From G963676095 sp963676095 (GTDB lineage Bacteria > Bacteroidota > Bacteroidia > Bacteroidales > Prolixibacteraceae), in the NCBI GenBank assembly GCA_963676095.1, contig OY781040.1, forward strand, positions 7,502,001 through 7,566,000: a stretch of 64,000 nucleotides of DNA. Reading direction: 5' to 3'. Below the pieces are notes generated by a model. The model was not told the DNA's origin and searched no databases. It saw nothing but the letters and a program-made list of their open reading frames with translations. The position numbers and the translations under genes are program-made. Each line of letters begins with the position of its first letter. Position 1 is the first letter of the stretch. Below, in pieces: positions 54,155-64,000 of the stretch.

Positions 54155-54778
54155 ATGAATAAGGGAAAGCCTGCACAAATTAGAGATATGGTTCGTAATA
54201 CAAGGGACGAAGAGAGCCTTCTGGATGAATTCCGGAATGGTGATGATTCTGCTTTTGCCCTGATTTACAACAAATATGCAAACGAACTTCTTTCCTATGG
54301 AACCGGGTTGGGATTTGAGACTGAAACGCTTAAAGATACCATTCATGATATCTTCTGTAAACTGTATGCCAACAAAGACTCCCTGAAAAAAATCCAAAAT
54401 TTAAAATACTATCTTTTCCGGGCATTAAAAAATAGCCTGATCAACCTGAGAAAAACACAGGCGTCCCCTTTAGACATTAGCGGGCTGGAATTAAGCTTTT
54501 CGGTTACTGTTACTGTTTTGGACGAACTGATACAGGACGAAGACCGGGATTACGTAAAAAAAGAAGTTGAAAAATATCTGAACCTTTTAACCAGCCGTCA
54601 GCGCGAAGCCATCTATCTCCGGTTTATCCAGGAGCTTAGCTATGAGGAGATTGCCACGCTCCTGGATATGAGCCCCCATGCTGTCAGGAAGTTGACATCC
54701 CGGGCGATCCTCCGTATCCGGAAGGAAAACTTGCCGGTTTATCTTCTGCTTGCCTCTCTCCATCCATGGCACTTGTAG
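54155..54778 (+). CDS. ECF-type RNA polymerase sigma factor
   Basis: 207 residues. Region 2 (DSAFALIYNKYANELLSYGT, DTIHDIFCKLYANKDSLKKI) and region 4 (LTSRQREAIYLRFIQELSYE, EIATLLDMSPHAVRKLTSRA). It should direct transcription of the SusC-type transporter operon downstream under control of the FecR gene that follows. An alternative start is the Met at 54188. Confidence 0.92.
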   Translation: MNKGKPAQIRDMVRNTRDEESLLDEFRNGDDSAFALIYNKYANELLSYGTGLGFETETLKDTIHDIFCKLYANKDSLKKIQNLKYYLFRALKNSLINLRKTQASPLDISGLELSFSVTVTVLDELIQDEDRDYVKKEVEKYLNLLTSRQREAIYLRFIQELSYEEIATLLDMSPHAVRKLTSRAILRIRKENLPVYLLLASLHPWHL

Positions 54779-54844
54779 TTATTTTTTTAAAATTTCTTTC
54801 TTTTTTCTCAAAAATTGGGGACAAAAAAGGACGTTTGTTGTCTT

Positions 54845-56038
54845 ATGAGTATTATGGAAAGAAATTACGAGAAATACGACGCAATAAAATTTGCCGTTGA
54901 CCCTTTTTTCCTGCGTTGGCAATTGGCTGATGATGAGGAAGCAAAAGAATTCTGGACGAATTTTTGTGTAAAGCATCCTGAAAAGGGAAAAGAGATCAGG
55001 AAGGCTATCCGGATCGTCCGGTCAATCCGGATTAATGATTATCATTTCTCAGATGAAGAATTATCAAAAGAGTGGATAAAAATTAGTCACTCTGCCAAAA
55101 GAATATCAATCAGAAAAAAAAACAGGAACTGGTTGTTGTCACTGTCGGCAGCGGCCTCTGTCCTTTTAATTGTTGCAACGTATTTCTTTGTTTTGCATAA
55201 CAAACAAGGGCATTATGCGACAGACTTAACCCAATTGCCGGTAAAAGAAGAAAAAAATATTGTACTGACTTTACCCAATGACAGTCTGGTCGCTTTTAAT
55301 CAGGATGCGGATATTTCCCTGGATCAAACGGGAAACATTGTTATCAACGGAATTGATAACAAAAAGCTGTTTAGCCACAAGAGTAAAGGCCGGTTGCAGG
55401 ACAACAAACTAATTGTCCCATGGGGGAAACGTTCATCGCTAACGCTTTCGGATGGCAGTAAAGTCTGGATCAACTCAGGATCAACGCTGGAATTCCCGTC
55501 GGTATTTTCGGAGGACCGGCGTGAAATAAAGGTGGCAGGTGAAATTTATATTGAAGTAACGAAAGACTCCGTAAGGCCTTTTATTGTTAACACCGACAAG
55601 TTTTCCGTGAAAGTTCTGGGCACCAGATTCAATGTTTCTGCCTATAACGAAGATAAGGTCCAGGCTGTTGTACTGGCTGAAGGGTCCGTAAAAATCAATA
55701 CGGTATCGGGTAATACAGTAGAATTGAAACCGGAGGAACGCTTTAGTTTGAGTGGCTCGCAAATTCAGAAGGACCATGTGGATGTTTACGACTATATATC
55801 GTGGAAAGACGGCATTTTCAGGTTTGCGGGCGAACCGCTTCAGAATATCCTGACCCGGCTTTCCCGTTACTATAATACAGAGCTTGTTTGCAGCGACGAT
55901 ATCAGGGACCTCCGCCTTCGCGGCAAGCTGGCCCTCTTCGACGATCTTAAGTCTGTGCTGGATAATATCGCTGTCATTATACCTGTAAAATACGAAGTAA
56001 AAAATAACCAGATAGTAATAAGTAAAAATGAAAAGTAA
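54845..56038 (+). CDS. FecR-family anti-sigma factor
   Basis: 397 residues from ATG 54845. A cytoplasmic N-domain, one membrane helix (LLSLSAAASVLLIVATYFFV) and the periplasmic FecR domain (KRSSLTLSDGSKVWINSGST, EFPSVFSEDRREIKVAGEIY) with a DUF4974-like C-terminus (FRFAGEPLQNILTRLSRYYN). It holds the ECF factor until contacted by the STN domain of the transporter. Confidence 0.92.
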   Translation: MSIMERNYEKYDAIKFAVDPFFLRWQLADDEEAKEFWTNFCVKHPEKGKEIRKAIRIVRSIRINDYHFSDEELSKEWIKISHSAKRISIRKKNRNWLLSLSAAASVLLIVATYFFVLHNKQGHYATDLTQLPVKEEKNIVLTLPNDSLVAFNQDADISLDQTGNIVINGIDNKKLFSHKSKGRLQDNKLIVPWGKRSSLTLSDGSKVWINSGSTLEFPSVFSEDRREIKVAGEIYIEVTKDSVRPFIVNTDKFSVKVLGTRFNVSAYNEDKVQAVVLAEGSVKINTVSGNTVELKPEERFSLSGSQIQKDHVDVYDYISWKDGIFRFAGEPLQNILTRLSRYYNTELVCSDDIRDLRLRGKLALFDDLKSVLDNIAVIIPVKYEVKNNQIVISKNEK

Positions 56039-56270
56039 TGTGCCTATGAGAAATTAAAAACATGAAAAAGGGTCCTGAAAAATGATTCATTAAGGGGAAA
56101 AATATAAAACAGACACAGGATTCCGACCAAACTTGTAGCGTTTAAGAAAAAAGGATCTGCTTTCAAAACAGGGATGATGAAAAAAGCCGAATAATACCCT
56201 CAATATTATCCGGCCTGTTGTCATGTCTGCCCCGTTAAAAAACAGAGAGAATGAAAATCAATGCAAATTT

Positions 56271-59200
56271 ATGAAAGATAATGAATACTTAAAATTGTTG
56301 TCTAAGGGCAACTTATTACACATTTTTAAAGTGATGCGAATAACTATTTTTATGCTGCTTGTTAGTTCCGCTTGTGCTTTTTCAAACTCGTATTCGCAAA
56401 GCACAACTTTAAAATTGAAGCTGAAAGAGAGTTCAATAAAAGAAGTTTTCAATCAAATTGAGAATAACAGCGAATTTGTTTTTCTTTTTTCAGACGAGAT
56501 CTCACCGGAACTGGAACAAAAGGTGAGCATCGACATGCAGTCGTCAACGATTGATGAAGTACTGAAAAAGCTTTTTGAAGCGACCAACCTGACCTACGTA
56601 ATCCGGAACAGGCAAATACTGGTTACGCAAAAGAAGCAACAACAGGAAAATGCGTCGGGGCAGAATCAGCAACCAGACGGTAAACGGACAATCAGAGGGA
56701 AGATAACCGATGAAAAAGGAGATCCCCTGCCGGGTGCAACGATTACGCTAAAATCGGATAAGAAGTTCGGAACCGTTACCGACGCCAACGGGGAATTCAC
56801 CTTCCGTATTCCCTCCGAAACCCCGTCGATAACAGTCTCGTTTACGGGCATGGAAACAAGGGACATTGAACTTCGGGATGACAAGCAAAACTACACGGTC
56901 AAACTGAAGACAAAAGTTACCGGCATCAGCGAAGTTGTTGCAACAGGGTATTTTGTCCGTAAAAAAGACAATTTTACCGGATCGGCCGTTACAATTACCC
57001 AGCAGGAATTAAAAACAATCAGTCCGGGGAATGTGCTGCAAAGTATACAGGCGTTTGATCCCTCTTTCAAGGTTATCGAAGACAACCTTTTGGGATCGAA
57101 CCCGAACCAGATTCCCAATATCAATGTACGGGGCGCTTCTTCTGTTCCTTCAAACAGCAGCACCATCATTCGCCGCGACAATATCGGGAGTAGCGTTAAC
57201 ATGCCGACTTTCATTCTGGATGGTTACGAGGTTAGTGTCGAAAAAATTTATGACCTCGACATTAACCGCATTGCCAGCATCACCTTGCTTAAGGACGCAG
57301 CAGCAACGGCGATTTACGGCTCCCGTGCTGCGAACGGTGTCCTGGTTATAACCACGGTTACCCCCAAGGAAGGAGAACTAAGGGTTTCCTATAACATGGA
57401 CCTGAACCTGAACGTGCCTGACCTCAGCTCATACCATGTTCTGAATGCTGCCGACAAACTGGAATATGAAAGGCTGGCCGGCCTGTATGAATATGACGGC
57501 GCCAGTAGCCAGGACGAGCTGGATGATCTCTACTATCAGAAAAAGTATAACGTAGTAAGCGGAGTAAACACTTACTGGCTTTCGCAGCCGGTAAGAAATG
57601 CCGTGGGGTACAACCACTCCGTTTACATCGAGGGGGGATCAAAAACTGTCCGCTACGGAGTAAACCTCCAGTATCAGAATATGCCCGGTGTCATGAAGAA
57701 ATCCCAAAGGGACCGTTCCAGTATCGGGACCGACCTCTCGTATAACCTGAACGATAAATTTCTGTTCAAAAATACGTTGAGCGTTTCCATTATAAACGGT
57801 ACCGAATCTCCTTATGGCAGCTTCGCCGACTATGTCAATATGAACCCGTACTATCCGAAAACGGACGAAAACGGGAATATCGTTCAGGAGATTGATTCAT
57901 GGACCGACCGGAGCGGGGCAAACGGCTCGCTGAATACAGAGATCGTCCTGAACCCCCTTTATGACGGCACATTACACAGTTTCGACAAAACAAACTACAC
58001 TGAACTTACAGATGCGTTCAGTATTGACTGGCACATTTCTGACGCTTTGCGGATAAAGGGGCTGATCAGCTTAAGTCAGAAAAGATCGGAAGAAGATAAG
58101 TTTAGTTCTCCGCTAAGCAATGCTTATTATTTTTATTCAACAGCCGATCTGTCGAAAAGGGGACAATATTACTATTACACGTCGACGCAGACAACGATTG
58201 ACGGCAATACAACAGTCACCTACAGCAAAGCGATCAAGGACCATTTCATCAACCTGGCCCTGGGCGCCAATATCAGACAGAATAAGGAGAACTCGAAATC
58301 GGTCACTGCCATTGGTTTCAGTAATGACCGGTTTACCAACATTGGCTTTGCCAAAAGTTACGAAGAGAATTCGTCCCCCGGAGGTGATTATAGCATGGAC
58401 CGGTTACTAGGCGCATTCCTGAGTTTTAACTATTCATTTAAAAACACCTATCTGTTAGACCTGTCATTCCGGGAAGACGGTTCGTCCAAATTTGGTTCAG
58501 ACAACAAAATTGCGCCATTCTGGGCTGCCGGCCTGGGCTGGAACCTGCACCAGACAGACTTCATCAAATCCTTGAATATTATAAACCAGTTGCGGTTAAA
58601 AGCAAATACCGGACTTACGGGATCGGTATCCTTTACGCCATATATGGCGAATACCCTTTACAGTTACTATAAAGACGACTGGTATTCGACCGGTGTCGGG
58701 GCCGTTGTTTCCCAGTATGGAAATGAAGATCTGAAATGGCAGCGTACCCGGAATTACGATATTGGCCTGGACCTGGGGATTCTGGATAACAGGTTATATT
58801 TCTCGGGACGTTATTATAGAAAGCTGACCAAAGATATGCTGACAGACATTTCACTGCCCCCGTCAACAGGGTTCAGCTCATACAAGGAAAATCTCGGCGA
58901 TATAAAAAACAATGGGATCGAGCTAAACGCAAAACTTAACATCTTAAAGACCAAAGACTGGTCCGTGTCGCTGAACGGGAATTTCGTCCATAATAAAAAT
59001 ACGCTGGTGAAAATTTCGAGTTCGCTCAAACAACTGAACGACAAAGCTGATGAGGCGCAAACCAGCGACGAATACAAGGGCGTTCCTTTAATCAGGTACA
59101 ACGAAGGAGAATCGATGAACACCATTTATGCCGTTCGTTCAAAAGGGATTGACCCTGAAAACGGAAAGGAAATCTTTGTAAAAAAAGACGGAACTCTGAC

Positions 59201-59696
59201 TTACAACTGGGATGTAAAAGATATTGTCCCGATTAAAGACGGAACACCTACCCTGGATGGTTATTTTGGCGGTAGTGTTTATTTTAAGGGCTTTTTGCTG
59301 AACTGCAGTTTTTACACCAGTTTTGGCGGATACAACTACAACCAGACATTGGTCGACCGTGTTGAAAATGCCGATCCCCGGTACAACGTTGACAAACGGG
59401 CCCTTGAACACCGATGGAAACAACCCGGCGATATTGCTTTGTACAAAAACATTTCCGACCTGGGTACAACCTACGTTACAGAGCGGTTTATCCAAAAAGA
59501 AAATCTTCTCGAGCTAAGGAGCATCTACCTGTCATACGACTTTAAAAAAGAAATGCTGAAAAAAATGAAACTTGAAAATTTGCGTGCCTCTGTCACGCTG
59601 AATGATGTCTGGCGGGCTTCTTCCATTGCAGTGGAACGGGGTATCGATTATCCTTTTGCACGGAGTTTTACATTCTCAATCCAAACCACCTTTTAA
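56271..59696 (+). CDS. SusC/RagA-family transporter with N-terminal STN signalling domain
   Basis: 1141 residues from ATG 56271. Signal segment (ITIFMLLVSSACAFSNSYSQ), STN domain (LKESSIKEVFNQIENNSEFV and STIDEVLKKLFEATNLTYVI), carboxypeptidase-like domain (IRGKITDEKGDPLPGATITL), plug (DAAATAIYGSRAANGVLVIT) and barrel. The STN domain lets the protein relay substrate binding to the FecR/ECF pair upstream. The substrate is unknown. Confidence 0.92.
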   Translation: MKDNEYLKLLSKGNLLHIFKVMRITIFMLLVSSACAFSNSYSQSTTLKLKLKESSIKEVFNQIENNSEFVFLFSDEISPELEQKVSIDMQSSTIDEVLKKLFEATNLTYVIRNRQILVTQKKQQQENASGQNQQPDGKRTIRGKITDEKGDPLPGATITLKSDKKFGTVTDANGEFTFRIPSETPSITVSFTGMETRDIELRDDKQNYTVKLKTKVTGISEVVATGYFVRKKDNFTGSAVTITQQELKTISPGNVLQSIQAFDPSFKVIEDNLLGSNPNQIPNINVRGASSVPSNSSTIIRRDNIGSSVNMPTFILDGYEVSVEKIYDLDINRIASITLLKDAAATAIYGSRAANGVLVITTVTPKEGELRVSYNMDLNLNVPDLSSYHVLNAADKLEYERLAGLYEYDGASSQDELDDLYYQKKYNVVSGVNTYWLSQPVRNAVGYNHSVYIEGGSKTVRYGVNLQYQNMPGVMKKSQRDRSSIGTDLSYNLNDKFLFKNTLSVSIINGTESPYGSFADYVNMNPYYPKTDENGNIVQEIDSWTDRSGANGSLNTEIVLNPLYDGTLHSFDKTNYTELTDAFSIDWHISDALRIKGLISLSQKRSEEDKFSSPLSNAYYFYSTADLSKRGQYYYYTSTQTTIDGNTTVTYSKAIKDHFINLALGANIRQNKENSKSVTAIGFSNDRFTNIGFAKSYEENSSPGGDYSMDRLLGAFLSFNYSFKNTYLLDLSFREDGSSKFGSDNKIAPFWAAGLGWNLHQTDFIKSLNIINQLRLKANTGLTGSVSFTPYMANTLYSYYKDDWYSTGVGAVVSQYGNEDLKWQRTRNYDIGLDLGILDNRLYFSGRYYRKLTKDMLTDISLPPSTGFSSYKENLGDIKNNGIELNAKLNILKTKDWSVSLNGNFVHNKNTLVKISSSLKQLNDKADEAQTSDEYKGVPLIRYNEGESMNTIYAVRSKGIDPENGKEIFVKKDGTLTYNWDVKDIVPIKDGTPTLDGYFGGSVYFKGFLLNCSFYTSFGGYNYNQTLVDRVENADPRYNVDKRALEHRWKQPGDIALYKNISDLGTTYVTERFIQKENLLELRSIYLSYDFKKEMLKKMKLENLRASVTLNDVWRASSIAVERGIDYPFARSFTFSIQTTF

Positions 59697-59707
59697 ATTG
59701 AATTTAT

Positions 59708-61171
59708 ATGATGAAGAATCTCTTCTATATAGCAATAATCTTTCTCCTGATGACTTCGTGTAACGATTGGCTGGATATTCAACCCGAAGCAACAGTGAGC
59801 GACAATGAACTGTTTTCGACAAAGGAAGGTTTTCAGGAAGCGATAAACGGTATTTATACCCGTTGCTCCCAGGGAGAATTGTATGGTGGTGAATTAACTG
59901 TCGGGTTGCCCGATGTAATGGCACAAAACTATACCAATACGGTTTACGATTATACGGGCTACCTGAAAACCTCGCAGTTCGATTTTACGGACCAGACATT
60001 CAAAGACCGCCGCGACAACATTTGGAGCGCTGCCTACAATGCTATTGCCAATTGTAACCTCATCCTCGAGAATATCGATAACAGGAAGGAGTTATTTACA
60101 GAAGACGAATTTGGCATTATTAAAGGTGAAGCGCTTGCTTTACGAGCTTACATTCATTTCGATATGCTGCGCCTTTTTGGACCTTCATACCTTGTTGGCG
60201 CAAGCCAGGAAGCTATTCCTTACGTTACCTCGTACAGCAATAAAGTAACGCAGCTCTCGACTGTTGAGGAGGCAATCACCAAAGTCCTGGCCGATTTAAA
60301 CGAAGCGAAAGGGCTGATGACAGGCGATCCGATCCTTGCCGATGACTACAAGGTGGGATACCCCGACGACGAAGACGCCACAGAAGAAAGCAATGCCGAC
60401 CTGTTTATGCAAAACCGCAGGCACCGGCTGAACTACTACGCCGTTTGCGGAGAACTGGCGCGGGTTTATCTTTATAAAGGAGACTACACGAATGCGCTGA
60501 CAAATGCTTTGGAAGTAATTAATTCGGAAAAGTTTCCCTGGACTGAGAGCAGCGACCTGCTGGAATCCGATCCCCAGAAAAAAGACCGGATCATGTATAA
60601 GGAACTAATCTTTGGCTGGTATGCCGAAGCCCAGAAAACGCCGCTCTACAACCGTTTCAACTCTACTGACTCCGGACAATTCATAGACTACGACAATGCC
60701 CGCAGCTTTTATGAAGTTGCCAGCGTCGGGGCCGAAGACTTCCGGTTCAAAGTGTGGTTTTCCCAGGTTTCCAACTCTGACGGGATCAGGTACAAAATAA
60801 TGAAATATATGCGCGACGACGATGTCAACCTCCATTACCTGATGCTCCCCGGGATCCGTTTAAGCGAGATGTACTATATCGCTGCAGAAAGTTCTTACGG
60901 CACAAATTCCGGCCAGGCCTGGGAATACCTGAACACGGTACGCTTCCAACGGGGTATCGGCACGAACCTTGACGGATCATCGGGCTCATCGTTCCAGTCT
61001 GAAATACTAAAGGAATACCGGAAGGAAACCTATGCGGAAGGACAACTATACTTCGCATACAAGAGGCTGAATGAAAGCATCATTGGACAATCAAACTCCA
61101 TATTTGCTGCCAGTCCCGATATTTTTGTGATCCCTCTTCCCGATGATGAAATTGAATATGCGAACAGATAA
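59708..61171 (+). CDS. SusD/RagB-family lipoprotein
   Basis: 487 residues. Lipobox LLMTSCNDWLDIQPEATVSD, SusD-type helices (FGIIKGEALALRAYIHFDML, RLFGPSYLVG) and a C-terminal YRKETYAEGQLYFAYKRLN segment. It is shorter than the SusD at 19756. It begins 11 bp after the SusC stop and is the lid of that pump. Confidence 0.92.
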   Translation: MMKNLFYIAIIFLLMTSCNDWLDIQPEATVSDNELFSTKEGFQEAINGIYTRCSQGELYGGELTVGLPDVMAQNYTNTVYDYTGYLKTSQFDFTDQTFKDRRDNIWSAAYNAIANCNLILENIDNRKELFTEDEFGIIKGEALALRAYIHFDMLRLFGPSYLVGASQEAIPYVTSYSNKVTQLSTVEEAITKVLADLNEAKGLMTGDPILADDYKVGYPDDEDATEESNADLFMQNRRHRLNYYAVCGELARVYLYKGDYTNALTNALEVINSEKFPWTESSDLLESDPQKKDRIMYKELIFGWYAEAQKTPLYNRFNSTDSGQFIDYDNARSFYEVASVGAEDFRFKVWFSQVSNSDGIRYKIMKYMRDDDVNLHYLMLPGIRLSEMYYIAAESSYGTNSGQAWEYLNTVRFQRGIGTNLDGSSGSSFQSEILKEYRKETYAEGQLYFAYKRLNESIIGQSNSIFAASPDIFVIPLPDDEIEYANR

Positions 61172-61191
61172 TTGACGTAAAGATTTTGAGT

Positions 61192-62013
61192 ATGAAAAAT
61201 TTGATAATCTATATTCTTCTGGTATCGGCTATAGGATTGGCATCCTGCGGTGATAACCCTGAATTTCTGTACGATTCACCAGACAATATTTACCTTAATT
61301 TCGAAGACAGCGCGAGCAGTAAAATCACATTTTCGTTTGCCTACACTCCGGACAAAGTATCTGATACCATTCTGATCCCGGTCAAAATATCCGGAATTAT
61401 TTTAAAGCAGGACCGGTATTTTAAGTTGGCTGTGGTAGATACCGCGACGACTGCCGAACCTGGCCTGCACTACGAAGCGTTTAAGGATTCCTATGTAATG
61501 CCGGCTGATTCGGGCACCATCAGCGTTCCGGTCATTATTTACAACAAAGATCCGGAAATGGAAGAATCGACCGTAAGCCTGGGATTCACCCTCATTCCGA
61601 CAACCGACTTTGATGTAACCCTGAATGACGTGGTTTACGGTAAAATATCGTTCTCAAACCGCCTGGAACAACCGGAATGGTGGACTTACTGGACGTCATC
61701 GCTTGGATCGTATTCCCGGACGAAGCATCAATTGTTCCTCATTTCTACAGGAACAAACGATATGCCCAATATGTCCGATCCGGATGCGTACCTGCAGATA
61801 CCCGAAGCGCTGTATCATATTGCCCAGTATACCGCTTTTCTTTCAGACCCGTTCTCCTGGGTTGAAGAACATCCGGAATATACCTTGACAGAAAAAGAAA
61901 ACGGGGATTATGATTTTTACCTCAAAGCCACTCCTGAAAAGGTTATTCTGCTAAAAAAAGATACGGCTTCAGGTTCTTATCATTTTATTGATGAAAATGG
62001 TCAAAGTATTTAA
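61192..62013 (+). CDS. DUF4843-type lipoprotein
   Basis: 273 residues from ATG 61192; a TTG start six bases earlier is less likely. Lipobox AIGLASCGDN. The beta-sandwich pattern IYLNFEDSASSKITFSFAYT, with DTILIPVKISG and EPGLHYEAFKDSYVMPADSG, is that of DUF4843. These proteins usually follow STN-type SusCD pairs and are thought to be surface accessory proteins. Confidence 0.8.
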   Translation: MKNLIIYILLVSAIGLASCGDNPEFLYDSPDNIYLNFEDSASSKITFSFAYTPDKVSDTILIPVKISGIILKQDRYFKLAVVDTATTAEPGLHYEAFKDSYVMPADSGTISVPVIIYNKDPEMEESTVSLGFTLIPTTDFDVTLNDVVYGKISFSNRLEQPEWWTYWTSSLGSYSRTKHQLFLISTGTNDMPNMSDPDAYLQIPEALYHIAQYTAFLSDPFSWVEEHPEYTLTEKENGDYDFYLKATPEKVILLKKDTASGSYHFIDENGQSI

Positions 62014-62025
62014 AAAGCACATTAC

Positions 62026-63435
62026 ATGAAGAACTGTTTAATTATATTAATCACGGGTTTAGCCTTGCTGGCAACTTCGTGTATCGACGACCTGGGAAAC
62101 TATTCGTACACTGCACCCGAGGAACCGGTTGTAACCAATCTCGACAGCGTTTATTACGTGAATGTTGGCGACTATCTGGTTATTGAGCCCAATGTATCGT
62201 TCAGTAACAAAGATGATTTATCATACGAATGGAAAATTGACATTCCGGATGAACTCAGAACCGAAAATTACGAAGGCGAAACGCTGGATATCTTTTTCGG
62301 ATTGGAAACGAACACGTACAGTGCCCGCCTGGCCGTTGTCGACAATTCGAACGGCATGAAATATTTCTATCCGTTTTCAATTGTGGCGCAAGCCAACTTC
62401 TCTGAGGGGATTGCGTTGCTGACTTCCAACAACGGGAAGGCTGAAATTTCATTTATAAAACCGGACGGAAGCATTCAATCCAATATTTATGAGCAAATGT
62501 ATGGAGAACCTCTTCCGGACGGCCCCAGACAGCTCATTGCCCTGCAGCAGATATACATGACCGGCATGCCATACCTGGGGTACTGGATCATTTGCTCAGA
62601 CAAGGACAATCCAGGGGTTGAAATTAATGTCGACACATTCCAGCGTATTAAATATTTCCGGGACAACTTTTTCGATACGCAAAAATCAGAACTGGACGCC
62701 CAGGCTTTCTTTCCCCAAGGAGTCGGTGTTATGAATGGCATCATTAACAACAAATTGTATCTCGGGGCCTCATCAACTTATTATGTCAGCTCTATTTACG
62801 GTTTTTTCGGGGAACCGGTCCCTGGAGATTACGAGTTGGATCCTCATTTTATAACCACCGACGGTTATTATATCGGTTATGATCCCCAATACAAACGACT
62901 GGATTATTTCGATGGCGGAGGGAACTTTTATGGCGATGACTATGATGTATCAGGCGACACACTCGATCCGAAAGATCTCGACATTGAGGTACTGGATATG
63001 GAAATGGTCAGTACAGACGCTAACTATATCATCGGCATTGATAAGACAGACGGAAAAATATATGAATATAAATTCGGGGTAAAGACAGATCCAAGAACTG
63101 TACTTCCCCTTTCAAAACAAGTTTTTGTCAACCAGGATATTGTTGATGAAAACAGCAAGTGGGTTTTATCTCCTACCGAGATTTTCTACTTCACTCATGG
63201 CAGTACCGTTTACCGGTACAATCCGCTAAACGGGGAGGTGCGTACACTCACTGCCGATTTCGGCGGTAAAAACGTAACCATGCTAAAATTGGAAAAGGAC
63301 GGTAAAACATTAATCGCCGGAACAGAAGGGAGCATCTACTTCCTGGACATCAGTACCGGTAAATACGGTGACCTGATCAGCAAAATCGACGGAATAGAAG
63401 GCGAACCGGTCGATTTATATATCAAAGAAAATTAA
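62026..63435 (+). CDS. PKD-like family surface lipoprotein
   Basis: 469 residues. Lipobox GLALLATSCIDDLGNYSYTA. An Ig/PKD-like N-domain (VYYVNVGDYLVIEPNVSFSN, YEWKIDIPDE) is followed by a beta-rich, propeller-like C-domain (WVLSPTEIFYFTHGSTVYRY, KDGKTLIAGTEGSIYFLDIS). It begins 12 bp after the previous stop and is commonly found in this operon type. Probably a surface ligand-binding protein. Confidence 0.8.
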   Translation: MKNCLIILITGLALLATSCIDDLGNYSYTAPEEPVVTNLDSVYYVNVGDYLVIEPNVSFSNKDDLSYEWKIDIPDELRTENYEGETLDIFFGLETNTYSARLAVVDNSNGMKYFYPFSIVAQANFSEGIALLTSNNGKAEISFIKPDGSIQSNIYEQMYGEPLPDGPRQLIALQQIYMTGMPYLGYWIICSDKDNPGVEINVDTFQRIKYFRDNFFDTQKSELDAQAFFPQGVGVMNGIINNKLYLGASSTYYVSSIYGFFGEPVPGDYELDPHFITTDGYYIGYDPQYKRLDYFDGGGNFYGDDYDVSGDTLDPKDLDIEVLDMEMVSTDANYIIGIDKTDGKIYEYKFGVKTDPRTVLPLSKQVFVNQDIVDENSKWVLSPTEIFYFTHGSTVYRYNPLNGEVRTLTADFGGKNVTMLKLEKDGKTLIAGTEGSIYFLDISTGKYGDLISKIDGIEGEPVDLYIKEN

Positions 63436-63514
63436 TCCATATTCCCGGCAGCCAAAGTATAATTCGGAGCCTTGCTTTTGCTTTGGCTGCCTTTATTTCA
63501 AATTAAAAAATTTT

Positions 63515-64000
63515 ATGAAGAAAAGATCATTGCTATTAATTTCAGGGATTTTGCCGGCCATGGCATTTGCACAAAGCAACAGTTTTATCCTGAACGGTAA
63601 AATCGGGAACCTGAACCCGCCTGTAAAGGTTTATTTCGATTATATGAAAGGCGATGAAAATCACGAAGATTCAACCACCGTCAAAAACGGGGCCTTTACA
63701 TTCGAAGGCTATGCCCCGGAACCTTCTCCCGCCCGTATGATTATCGATTACGACGGTATAAGCAAAGGACATGGAGCAAGATTCGGCAATACAATTTATT
63801 TTTATGTTGAAGAAGGAAAGCTCACAATGGAATCGCCGGATTCATTGGAAAACGCAAGGTTTATCAACTCGCCGGTCAACGATGAATACCAGGCTTATCT
63901 GAAGGAAGTCGGAGGTTTACCGCAAGAGATCAGTGCCCGGATCGGTGCAATTTATGCCGCTGCCACCCCTGAACAGCAAAAGGATACTGTTTTTATCAGC
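63515..64000 (+). CDS. DUF4369-domain protein, probably TlpA/AhpC-type thiol oxidoreductase (cut by window edge)
   Basis: 162 residues are visible from ATG 63515 and the frame is open to the edge. Signal peptide MKKRSLLLISGILPAMAFAQ, then the DUF4369 pattern (FILNGKIGNLNPPVKVYFDY, STTVKNGAFTFEGYAPEPSP). Such proteins usually continue into a thioredoxin-fold domain, which would lie beyond the window. Last visible gene of the ECF-controlled operon. Confidence 0.75.
   Translation, partial: MKKRSLLLISGILPAMAFAQSNSFILNGKIGNLNPPVKVYFDYMKGDENHEDSTTVKNGAFTFEGYAPEPSPARMIIDYDGISKGHGARFGNTIYFYVEEGKLTMESPDSLENARFINSPVNDEYQAYLKEVGGLPQEISARIGAIYAAATPEQQKDTVFIS

Overview
The window is from a member of the Bacteroidota, probably a Bacteroidales/Marinilabiliales-type organism. 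This is inferred from SusC/SusD pairs, FecR/ECF control, DUF4843 and PKD-like lipoproteins, BACON domains, RHS proteins with DUF6443 starts, and TAnnTTTG-like promoter sequence. No rRNA, tRNA or CRISPR array was seen. The left 14 kb and 32-52 kb are accessory DNA; 14.7-31 kb and 52.4-64 kb look like ordinary chromosome.

1-12.8 kb is a broken chromosomal integron read on the minus strand. Two partial copies of an integron-integrase C-terminus (10447-10620, 12408-12602) each end at an attI-like site with a GTTRRRY core. Four cassettes follow on the same strand: a DUF4405 membrane protein, a KAP P-loop NTPase, a metallophosphoesterase lipoprotein and an alpha/beta hydrolase. Each cassette starts and ends with its own complementary core (GTTAGGGGC/GCCCCTAA, GTTGTAGCC/GGCTACAA, GTTATGTGGC/GCCACATAA twice). 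The attC sites are split by group IIC-attC introns on the opposite strand: two full copies (about 2.2 kb), one 3' fragment and one terminal-hairpin remnant. Each full intron carries three 61-bp hairpin inserts, two of which interrupt the reverse-transcriptase ORF at the same codon phase. An ISL3 element, a dead tyrosine recombinase and a 22-bp-phased palindrome array complete the region. 12.8-14.7 kb holds a RAYT transposase with a perfect 44-bp palindrome inside its gene, and an XRE regulator.

14.7-24.1 kb is a GC-rich polysaccharide-utilisation-type operon: IPT/NHL lipoprotein, SusC, SusD, DUF1735-like lipoprotein, and an Ig-like/CBM6-like lipoprotein. No glycoside hydrolase is present. 24.1-25.4 kb is a field of repeated intergenic modules. 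25.4-31.2 kb on the minus strand is a complete late biotin operon, bioB-A-F-G-C-D, behind a small gene whose end forms a terminator hairpin in front of bioB.

32-52.3 kb is a polymorphic-toxin island. A large RHS/BACON protein precedes a second RHS protein with a C-terminal toxin tip and an immunity gene. The second RHS gene is cut by a 4.1-kb IS21-like element (IstA, IstB, a ParB-like and a zinc-finger protein) flanked by an exact 8-bp duplication, so removing the element restores the frame. Next comes a second mobile module (XRE, SymE-like, primase/ATPase, two overlapping tyrosine recombinases) with palindromic AAGTATAAC sites. An orphan RHS tip with a HExxH metallopeptidase-like domain and an immunity lipoprotein follow.

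52.4-64 kb holds a DNA glycosylase, a flavodoxin-ferredoxin membrane protein, and an ECF sigma/FecR/SusC(STN)/SusD/DUF4843/PKD-like/DUF4369 operon that runs off the right end.
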